Source: Rhizobium sp. CCGE 510 (GTDB lineage Bacteria; Pseudomonadota; Alphaproteobacteria; Rhizobiales; Rhizobiaceae). From it: a stretch of DNA of 64,000 nucleotides. The notes below the pieces were generated by a model that was not told the origin of the DNA, searched no databases, and saw only the letters and a program-made list of their open reading frames with translations. Both the position numbers and the translations under genes were made by a program. Location of the stretch: contig NZ_AEYF01000015.1 in assembly GCF_000292525.1 (NCBI RefSeq), positions 62,001-126,000 on the forward strand, in the 5' to 3' direction. Shown here in pieces: positions 1-6,531 of this stretch. Every line of letters starts with the position of its first letter. The stretch's first letter is position 1.

Positions 1-1002
1 CGCGCCTATGTGGTGAAGGGGCTGGTCGCTGCCCGCCACCAGAGCAATGCCGGGCTAGCGGCCCTCTTCCGCAAGGCCGGGCTCGCGGGCCCGGTGACCC
101 CCTATCATTTCGGCTTCCTGATCGGCCCGCGCATCAATGCCGGCGGGCGGATCGGCGACGCGGCACTCGGAAGCCGGCTGCTGACGCTCGACGACGCCGG
201 GGAGGCCGATGTGATCGCCCAACGCCTCGACGAGCTCAACCGCGAACGCCAGGCGATGGAGACCGTCATGCTGCAGGAGGCGGAAGCCGAGGCGCTCGCC
301 GAATATGGCGACGGCGAGGGTGCCTCCGTCATCGTCACCGCCCATGACAAATGGCATCCGGGCATCGTCGGCCTGATTGCTGCACGGCTGAAGGAAAAAT
401 TCAAACGCCCCGCCTTTGCAATCGCCTTCGACCCCTCCGGCCGTGGCACTGGCTCGGGCCGCTCCATCAACGGCTTCGACATGGGCCGGATGGTGCGGGC
501 CGCGGTCGATGAAGGGCTGCTCGTCAAGGGCGGCGGTCACGCGATGGCCGCCGGGCTGACGGTCGAGCGCGCCAATCTCGGCAGGCTGAGGACCTTCTTC
601 ACAGAGAAGGCCACAAAAACGGTGGCCGGTCTCGTCGCCAACGAGACGCTGAAGATCGACGGCGCGATCGGCGCCAGCGGCGCCACGCTCGAACTCATCG
701 ACCGCCTGGAGGCCGCCGGTCCCTATGGCTCCGGCCATGCACAGCCGCTCTTTGCCGTGCCGGCGCATCGTGTGCGCGATGCACGCCTGGTCGGCGAGAA
801 ACATGTGAAGGTGACGATGGAGGCAATGGACGGATCGCGGCTCGACGGCATCGCCTTCCGCGCCGCCGATACGCCACTTGGTAATCTTCTCCTCAACTCA
901 CGCGGCGCCAGCCTGCACGTGGTGGGTTCGCTGGGCGCCGAGCATTACCAAGGCGCCCGCCGCATCCAGCTGCGTGTCTGCGATGCTGCGCCGGCAAAAT
1001 AG
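1..1002 (+). CDS. recJ: Single-stranded-DNA-specific exonuclease RecJ, C-terminal part (5' end outside window)
   Basis: The frame is open from base 1, so the N-terminal DHH catalytic domain lies off the left edge and about 333 C-terminal residues are present. RecJ degrades single-stranded DNA 5' to 3' in RecF-pathway recombination and mismatch repair. The visible part carries the DHHA1 subdomain with the GGGHAMAAG motif (near base 530), preceded by a segment beginning IVTAHDKWHPGIVGLIAARL that is typical of RecJ, and then the C-terminal OB-like domain. It ends with TAG at 1000-1002. The call is firm; only the missing N-terminus cannot be checked. Confidence 0.93.
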   Translation, partial: RAYVVKGLVAARHQSNAGLAALFRKAGLAGPVTPYHFGFLIGPRINAGGRIGDAALGSRLLTLDDAGEADVIAQRLDELNRERQAMETVMLQEAEAEALAEYGDGEGASVIVTAHDKWHPGIVGLIAARLKEKFKRPAFAIAFDPSGRGTGSGRSINGFDMGRMVRAAVDEGLLVKGGGHAMAAGLTVERANLGRLRTFFTEKATKTVAGLVANETLKIDGAIGASGATLELIDRLEAAGPYGSGHAQPLFAVPAHRVRDARLVGEKHVKVTMEAMDGSRLDGIAFRAADTPLGNLLLNSRGASLHVVGSLGAEHYQGARRIQLRVCDAAPAK

Positions 1003-1047
1003 AATAGCCGCGCAAAAAGGTTGAAGATGAGGAATTCGGAGGGAAAG

Positions 1048-1122
1048 TGGTACGCCCTAGGGGAGTCGAACCCCTCTTTACAGAATGAGAATCTGTCGTC
1101 CTAACCGATAGACGAAGGGCGC
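1048..1122 (-). tRNA. tRNA-Glu (anticodon CTC)
   Basis: A 75-nt cloverleaf on the minus strand. The acceptor GCGCCCT pairs with AGGGCGT, the anticodon loop is TTCTCAT (CTC, reads GAG) and the CCA end is encoded. It is identical in sequence to the copy at 1426-1500. Confidence 0.96.
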
Positions 1123-1258
1123 TTCCTTCGTGGTGGCGCCCTTATAGTCAGCACCTTCAAAAGCCGCAAGCGCCAAGACGCGAAAAAATCATCGTTATCG
1201 CCGAATTTTTTGTGGCTGTGGAAAAACATATCTCAGGGTACGAAACTGGATCGACGAC

Positions 1259-1366
1259 ATGTTGGAAGACATTGATCTCGTGCCGCCGGCAACCAAGCTG
1301 GCCGATGTGGCGGGCCAGGTCGATGCTTACTTCGCCGCTGAGATAGTCTTCCTAAAAATGAATTGA
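1259..1366 (+). pseudogene. Possible 35-residue ORF or gene remnant between two tRNA-Glu genes
   Basis: An ATG-to-TGA frame of 35 residues (MLEDIDLVPPATKLADVAGQ...) has rhizobial codon use. It lacks a clear ribosome-binding site and sits in the spacer between duplicated tRNA genes on the opposite strand. It could be the leftover of a gene disrupted when the tRNA genes were duplicated, or chance. I do not recognise the family. Confidence 0.2.
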
Positions 1367-1425
1367 ACTCTCGGCGGTGCTCTGTCCCAAAGCAGGTCGC
1401 GCGCTGTAGGCGTTGTGACTGGATC

Positions 1426-1500
1426 TGGTACGCCCTAGGGGAGTCGAACCCCTCTTTACAGAATGAGAATCTGTCGTCCTAACCGATAGACGAAGGGCGC
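1426..1500 (-). tRNA. tRNA-Glu (anticodon CTC), second copy
   Basis: A 75-nt minus-strand tRNA with encoded CCA, identical to the copy at 1048-1122 through the whole gene. Its immediate flanks differ from those of the other two copies. Confidence 0.96.
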
Positions 1501-1575
1501 AGGCCGGCCCAGTTAAAATAGGACCACGCGCAGACTTCTGCAAGCGGATGCAATGGCTTCTATATGGAGAGAAAG

Positions 1576-1650
1576 TGGTACGCCCTAGGGGAGTCGAACC
1601 CCTCTTCCCAGAATGAAAATCTGGTGTCCTAACCGATAGACGAAGGGCGC
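1576..1650 (-). tRNA. tRNA-Glu (anticodon TTC)
   Basis: A 75-nt minus-strand tRNA. The anticodon stem-loop is CCAGA-TTTTCAT-TCTGG, giving anticodon TTC, which reads GAA. The acceptor and T arms match the two CTC copies. About 30 bases upstream of the gene (to the right) are shared with those upstream of the copy at 1048. Confidence 0.96.
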
Positions 1651-1847
1651 TTCCTTCGTGGTGGCGCCCTTATAGTCAGGCGTTTTGAATCCCGCAAGCG
1701 CCAATTCGGATTTCTTTCAAAAAAATGACAGGAAATCTGAATGCGTTCGAAGAGCTGATTATTAAAGCTGAATCAATAGGCTGCCGGTTGTTTCTTTAAC
1801 AAGAGGAGGCGGCGATTCCGTAACGTCATGCGAAAATTGCGCGGCCG

Positions 1848-2912
1848 TCAGATCGCTCTTGCGGTCGTCATCGGCGCGCGTTTGCCGCCGCAGCCCCAGT
1901 TCCAGTCGCGGCTTTTGCCGGTGTCGAGATGGACTGAATCGGTGTGGCAATAGGTGCCGACGCCGCCGCGGTTCGGCAGCGAGCGGATATAGGCGGCGAT
2001 ATCCCATTTCGTCACGCCGTCGATCTGGATGTCGGCCGCCTCGCAGCTCTTGTGCATCGATTCATCGGCGCCGCCGACGAGGCGGTTATGCTCTTCGTCG
2101 CGATAGCCTGATGTGACGATAACCGGCCGGCCGAAATGGCTTTCGACCGTCTTGATCACACTCAGCAGCTCAGGCTTGAAACAGCCGACCTCGACCTTGT
2201 CATTCTGGAGATGCAGCCCGTTCGGCCCGATACGCGTCATGCCGGGCAGGGCAGCCTTATGCAGCAAGCCGGAAAGGCTGCCGAGCAGGTTCTGCTTCGG
2301 CGCGCTGTAGAGCGCGTTCATCGTCGGGGCCGGACCGCCGTCTGTTGCCAACGATGCTGTTTGAACGGGCGCAGGCTGAGTGCTGCCATTCTGCGAGGAT
2401 TGCTGCGGCAACACCGGCTCCGCCGGCTGTGCTGATGTAGGCGGCTGGCTGTAGACGCTGCTTCTTGCGGGTACTGCGCCTTGAACCGGCGCATAGGCCT
2501 GCGGCTGAATGACGGTTGACGTGCCATTGTTCTGCGGCCCCGGCTGATGATCCGAAAAGATGCTCATCGCCTGGGCGTTGATTCGGGTCGACTGCAGCAC
2601 CAGCCCGCCGATATTGGCAGGCGCTGCCGTCGCCGGATCGGCCGGCGGGACGGCGGCATTCGGATCCTGAGCGACGACCTGGGGCGCGGCCTGAGCGCCG
2701 GAGACGTTGACGAGCCGGGGGTCCGAATACATTGAGCGTGGGGCATTTTTTGCAGGCGCTGCCTGAGCAAGCTGCGGTACTGCGGCTTGCGCTGGAACCG
2801 CTGCCGCAGAGTCGAGCGCCTTCTTGTCCGACGCGCAGCCGGATAGCGCCAGCACCGAGGTGGCGATCAGCAAAGCGCCCGTCAGGGGCATCCGCAGTTC
2901 GATATTACGCAA
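1848..2912 (-). CDS. Lipoprotein with C-terminal peptidase M15A-type (D-Ala-D-Ala carboxypeptidase-like) domain
   Basis: A 354-residue protein. The N-terminus is a lipoprotein signal with lipobox LSGC (Cys26), followed by a low-complexity Ala/Pro/Gln-rich stretch to about residue 200 that may span the periplasm or the cell wall. The C-terminal 110 residues form a Peptidase_M15_3 fold. The zinc ligands are visible as SMHKSCEAAD (His288, Asp295) and SVHLD (His329). The family cuts peptidoglycan peptides or acts as a non-catalytic wall-binding protein; the conserved ligands argue for activity. The gene stands alone. Exact substrate and the choice between the ATG at residue 1 and the one at residue 8 are open. 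Confidence 0.82.
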   Translation of the reverse strand: MRNIELRMPLTGALLIATSVLALSGCASDKKALDSAAAVPAQAAVPQLAQAAPAKNAPRSMYSDPRLVNVSGAQAAPQVVAQDPNAAVPPADPATAAPANIGGLVLQSTRINAQAMSIFSDHQPGPQNNGTSTVIQPQAYAPVQGAVPARSSVYSQPPTSAQPAEPVLPQQSSQNGSTQPAPVQTASLATDGGPAPTMNALYSAPKQNLLGSLSGLLHKAALPGMTRIGPNGLHLQNDKVEVGCFKPELLSVIKTVESHFGRPVIVTSGYRDEEHNRLVGGADESMHKSCEAADIQIDGVTKWDIAAYIRSLPNRGGVGTYCHTDSVHLDTGKSRDWNWGCGGKRAPMTTARAI

Positions 2913-3077
2913 GCGACAGTCTCCAGTTGATGCGGAAAACGGGCGAAAACCGCCGTCTTCCGCTTCGAGTCATCGGGAGATTGCCTGCGGGGCCGGATCG
3001 CGGCAAGCGTCAAGGCGCCGGCCGGACCCGAAATCGCAAAAGCCGCAAGCCTCGCAAAAGCCTTGCGGCGAAAAGCC

Positions 3078-3518
3078 TTACCAGGCGCCGGTATTGCCCA
3101 TCGAGGCCCAAGGTTCGGCGGCGGCAAGCGGGCTGCCCTTCTGCAGAATTTCGATCGAGATGCCGTCGGGCGAGCGCACGAAGGCCATGTTCCCATCGCG
3201 CGGCGGCCGATTGATGGTGATGCCGTTGTCCATCAGCTTCTGGCAGGTTGCGTAAATATCGTCGACCTCATAGGCGAGGTGGCCGAAATTGCGTCCTCCG
3301 CTATAATCTTCCGTGTCCCAGTTGTAGGTAAGCTCGAGGCAGGGGGTCTTTTCGCTGCGTGCACGGTCGAGATCATCGCGAGCGGCCAGGAAAACCAGGG
3401 TGAAGCGGCCCTTCTCGTTTTCGTGGCGGCGAATCTCCTCCAGCCCGAACAGCGTGGTGTAAAAAGCGAGCGAGGCGTCCAGGTCTTTGACTCGTACCAT
3501 TGTATGGAGATAACGCAT
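3078..3518 (-). CDS. gloA: Lactoylglutathione lyase (glyoxalase I)
   Basis: A 146-residue member of the VOC superfamily that isomerises the methylglyoxal-glutathione hemithioacetal to S-lactoylglutathione. The four metal ligands expected for GloA are in place: His5, Glu62, His80 and Glu123. I chose the start at 3518 because AAGGAG lies just upstream and the protein then begins MRYLHTM, as in GloA proteins. An upstream in-frame start at 3578 would add 20 poorly conserved residues. The C-terminal tail after residue 130 is slightly longer than in the E. coli enzyme. Confidence 0.92.
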   Translation of the reverse strand: MRYLHTMVRVKDLDASLAFYTTLFGLEEIRRHENEKGRFTLVFLAARDDLDRARSEKTPCLELTYNWDTEDYSGGRNFGHLAYEVDDIYATCQKLMDNGITINRPPRDGNMAFVRSPDGISIEILQKGSPLAAAEPWASMGNTGAW

Positions 3519-3652
3519 TCTATCTACTCCTTTATTGGGGCTGGTCTTTTTCGGCGAGCTGAGGTCAGCTTCGGGCAAGTCATGTTTGGAAAATGTGCAG
3601 TTGGGAATAACCGAAAACTAGGACTTGCGCTTATCCGTTACCAAGATGTTAA

Positions 3653-3666
3653 TCTTGATTTCAAGA
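3653..3666. promoter_or_regulatory. Palindrome upstream of the double cold-shock gene
   Basis: TCTTGA-TT-TCAAGA is a 6+2+6 palindrome in an AT-rich stretch about 50 bases before the cold-shock gene, next to a TTAACC motif. It could be an operator or part of a 5'-UTR hairpin. No assignment to a regulator is possible from sequence alone. Confidence 0.3.
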
Positions 3667-3713
3667 ATCAGTTAACCGTAACAGTGTGACGCGTATTCGA
3701 GGGGCTGGCGACA

Positions 3714-4292
3714 ATGGCTGATAGGATTTCATCGAACGAATACTCCGACCTCGACGAGCTATCGGGAGAGCCGGTCGATCTTGTTGAAATCACCGGCGTC
3801 GTCAAGTGGTTTGACGTCGCTAAGGGTTTCGGCTTCATCGTGCCCGACAACGGCATGCAGGATGTCCTCCTGCACGTGACCTGCCTGCGCCGCGACGGTT
3901 ACCAGACGATCCTCGAGGGAACGCGCATCGTCGCCCTCATCCAGCGCCGCGAGCGCGGCTACCAGGCCTTCAAGATCCTTTCGATGGACCAGTCGACCGC
4001 GGTCCACCCTTCGCAACTGCCGCCGGTGCGCACCCATGTGCAGGTCACCGCGACGAGCGGGCTGGAACGTGCGCTGGTCAAGTGGTTCAACCGTACCAAG
4101 GGCTTCGGCTTCCTGACGCGCGGCGAGGGCACGGAAGACATCTTCGTGCACATGGAGACGCTCCGCCGCTTCGGCCTGACGGAGCTTCGTCCCGGCCAGG
4201 TGGTGCTCGTCCGCTTCGGCGACGGCGAAAAGGGCCTGATGGCCGCAGAAATCCATCCCGACGTTCCGAGCCCGGCCAGCCGGTCGCATTGA
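3714..4292 (+). CDS. Double cold-shock-domain protein
   Basis: A 192-residue protein with two cold-shock domains in tandem, at about residues 26-92 and 117-185. Each has the RNP-1-like strand: KGFGFIVPD in the first and KGFGFLTRG in the second, both preceded by VKWF. Such double CSD proteins are common in alphaproteobacteria and bind single-stranded RNA or DNA as chaperones. The first domain is the more divergent ([13 protein letters not shown] in place of the usual DIFVHxS), while the second keeps EDIFVH. The next gene starts one base after the stop, so the two are probably cotranscribed. Confidence 0.9.
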   Translation: MADRISSNEYSDLDELSGEPVDLVEITGVVKWFDVAKGFGFIVPDNGMQDVLLHVTCLRRDGYQTILEGTRIVALIQRRERGYQAFKILSMDQSTAVHPSQLPPVRTHVQVTATSGLERALVKWFNRTKGFGFLTRGEGTEDIFVHMETLRRFGLTELRPGQVVLVRFGDGEKGLMAAEIHPDVPSPASRSH

Positions 4293-4293
4293 T

Positions 4294-4782
4294 ATGCGCG
4301 GTCTCATTCTTCTTCATGCGATCAGAAGCGCCATCCTGGCGCTTTTTTTCATGGTCGCCCTGCCGGCCTTGGCCGAGGAGGAGATGCGGTTCGACAAGGA
4401 GCCGCTGCTCATCCAGACCGCCGCGGGCAAGCTGCTCCATTTCACCGTCGAGATCGCCTCGACCCCTGATCAGCGCGCCTACGGCCTGATGTTTCGCAAG
4501 ACGATGGCCGATGATGCCGGCATGATCTTCGATTTCGACGAACCGCGGCGCGTCACCATGTGGATGGAAAACACCACCCTGCCGCTCGACATGCTTTTTG
4601 CCGACGACACCGGCACGATCCGCCACATCAAGGAAAAGGCCGTGCCCTATTCGCGCGATATCATCGATTCGATGGGCAAGGTGAAATACGTCGTAGAACT
4701 CAATGCCGGCATCGTCGCCAAACTCGGGATCAAGCCGGGTGACAGGATCGTCAGCGCCACGACGACCCAGAAGGCGAAGTGA
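4294..4782 (+). CDS. Exported DUF192 family protein
   Basis: A 162-residue protein with an N-terminal signal peptide (hydrophobic core about residues 9-26, cleavage near ALA-EEE). The rest is a DUF192/COG1430 domain, recognisable from the TPDQRAYGLMFRKTM, MWMENTTLPLDMLF and VVELNAGIVAKLGIKPGD segments. The biochemical function of the family is unknown. The gene begins one base after the cold-shock gene. Confidence 0.88.
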   Translation: MRGLILLHAIRSAILALFFMVALPALAEEEMRFDKEPLLIQTAAGKLLHFTVEIASTPDQRAYGLMFRKTMADDAGMIFDFDEPRRVTMWMENTTLPLDMLFADDTGTIRHIKEKAVPYSRDIIDSMGKVKYVVELNAGIVAKLGIKPGDRIVSATTTQKAK

Positions 4783-4845
4783 CTGCGCGCGAGCATGCGA
4801 GCCGCGATGCCGCCGTCAAAGATCCAAAAATATCGGGAAATTGAA

Positions 4846-4922
<77 letters not shown>

Positions 4923-5078
4923 TGCCGTGGCGGGGAGATACACGGTTCACTTCACCGTCGCAACCCATAAATCCAGCTCCGGCGGAAGTTTTCAATGTGA
5001 TATGTGGATGCGTACAGGAAAATCTGGGATTGGCCGTTTATTCACCCTGCCGGGCGCAAACGGACGGTAGGGGCTGCC

Positions 5079-5192
5079 TCAGCCGCGTTCGAGCAGGCCG
5101 ATATATTGGGCGTAGCTGATGGCAACGTAGAAGAAAGCCGTAATGCCAGCCCCGATCACAATGGCGTTGAACTCAGCCGAACGTCTCATCAT
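5079..5192 (-). CDS. Possible 37-residue single-pass membrane peptide
   Basis: The minus strand encodes [20 protein letters not shown] followed by a further 17 residues ending LLERG, then TGA. It has a basic start, one hydrophobic segment of about 20 residues and a short polar end, the usual form of small inner-membrane peptides. There is no strong Shine-Dalgarno sequence. It is the only plausible gene in the interval 4923-5516; the rest of that interval shows no coding signal to me. Function unknown. Confidence 0.4.
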   Translation of the reverse strand: MMRRSAEFNAIVIGAGITAFFYVAISYAQYIGLLERG

Positions 5193-5516
5193 GTGTGCAA
5201 ATCCACTGAAATTGACTGAGCCGTAAATAGTCCCGAGGGCTGGCGGCGGCAATCAGATTGTGATCACAACATGAGACGACCGGTAATATTGCGCAACCTG
5301 CTGTCTGCCGATATCCTTGTATCCGAAGCATCGCCTCATCAACGCGATGGGGTCGACGCCGCGTCATAAACCGCCTTTTTTCTTGAAAAGCCAGGGATTC
5401 GCGGATAAGCAAAATTCATCTCTTCGCGTTATCTCTAGCGATGAAGCAAAAGCTCCGGCAACGGGGTTGAGACCATGAAAGGCGGGCGCTGCCCGCATAG
5501 TCGGAGACGCGCAGTC

Positions 5517-5822
5517 ATGTCTGCCAAGATCTATCGTCCAGCCAAGACCGCCATGCAGTCCGGCAAGGCCAAGACCCATCTCTGGGTGCTTGAATTCGAT
5601 CAGGAGTCGCCGCGCAAGATCGATCCGATGATGGGTTACACCTCCTCCGGCGATACGCGCCAGCAGGTTAAGCTCACCTTCGAATCGCAGGAACTGGCCG
5701 AAGCCTATGCCCGGGGCAACGGCATCGAATACCGGGTCATGGCGCCCAAGGATCCGGTCCGCCAGGTTGTCGCCTATCCGGATAATTTCCGCTATACCCG
5801 CACGCAGCCCTGGACGCATTGA
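5517..5822 (+). CDS. NADH dehydrogenase (complex I) accessory subunit, NDUFS4-like
   Basis: A 101-residue protein of the ETC complex I subunit family (PF04800), homologous to mitochondrial NDUFS4, an accessory subunit found in alphaproteobacterial complex I. The segments [29 protein letters not shown] and [15 protein letters not shown] are typical of the family. I used the ATG at 5517, with GGAGACG eight bases before it, instead of an in-frame ATG at 5475. It stands alone immediately before tRNA-Arg and is not near other nuo genes in this window. Confidence 0.88.
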   Translation: MSAKIYRPAKTAMQSGKAKTHLWVLEFDQESPRKIDPMMGYTSSGDTRQQVKLTFESQELAEAYARGNGIEYRVMAPKDPVRQVVAYPDNFRYTRTQPWTH

Positions 5823-5879
5823 GGTTTCTCGTCCAGAACTGCCGCATCCGGTCGCGCTCCGTAAACGCGACCGCCGGAC

Positions 5880-5956
<77 letters not shown>

Positions 5957-5977
5957 CAAATTCAGTGACTTGAAGCC

Positions 5978-6013
5978 GCCTGGTGAGCAGCCCGAAGGGT
6001 CTGGTCACCAGGC
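5978..6013 (+). terminator. Stem-loop downstream of tRNA-Arg
   Basis: GCCTGGTGA at 5978-5986 pairs with TCACCAGGC at 6005-6013. There is no clear T tract after it, so it is a candidate transcript end or processing hairpin for tRNA-Arg rather than a textbook terminator. Confidence 0.4.
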
Positions 6014-6049
6014 GCCCATTTAGACCGCCGTCCGGCCAATCGCGCGTAC

Positions 6050-6086
6050 GGCCGCCGGACGGGCGTCCCTTAGCTAAGTTAGAATG
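6050..6086 (+). repeat. Degenerate copy of the tRNA-Arg upstream region and 5' end
   Basis: The sequence CCGCCGGACGG followed by CCCTTAGCT occurs just before and into tRNA-Arg (5870-5890) and again here with small insertions (CCGCCGGACGGGCGTCCCTTAGCT). After that the second copy degrades. It cannot form a tRNA. It looks like a partial duplication left by recombination at the tRNA locus. Confidence 0.45.
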
Positions 6087-6242
6087 ATTGAGTCCGATGG
6101 CGCAGCTGCGAGGCCCCTTGCGCAACCGAACCATTACGGGCCTCCATCGTCTCACTGACCTGTGGGCTTGCTACCGCTCTCCAAGTTCGTCGACAATCAG
6201 CAGCTTGCGGTCGGCCAACTGCTTCTGGAAACGGAGGACACG

Positions 6243-6354
6243 CCGCTAAAGCATGCCGCGCAAAAATGTGCAGCGATCTTGCGGCAACGACATGCGTAAA
6301 ACAAAGAATTGAAAGTGTAAGGAGCGAATCTGAAAGATTGCGACGCGTTTCAGA
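6243..6354. repeat. Rhizobial intergenic repeat (palindromic, RIME-like)
   Basis: An intergenic element that starts CTAAAGCATGCCGCGCAA, contains the partly inverted TTGCGGC...ACATGC, and ends GCGAATCTGAAAGAT-T-GCGACGCG. The end motif recurs with few changes at 32343-32371 in front of frr. Repeats of this general kind are abundant between Rhizobium genes. The interval 5957-6531 holds this element, the tRNA-Arg fragment and no gene I can support. Confidence 0.6.
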
Positions 6355-6531
6355 CCTGTGCGGAATTATTGTCCGAACTGATCTCGCAATACGACGAATG
6401 AGGTGCCACCTTGGTCACCAGCACCTTTCGGTCGGCGAATGGACGGAGACTCAAAATCCGAGCGCCTGACCGGCGCTCGGATTGTCAGTACGGTTGTCGT
6501 GGCGATCGGACGACCGCCACAACGGGTATAA

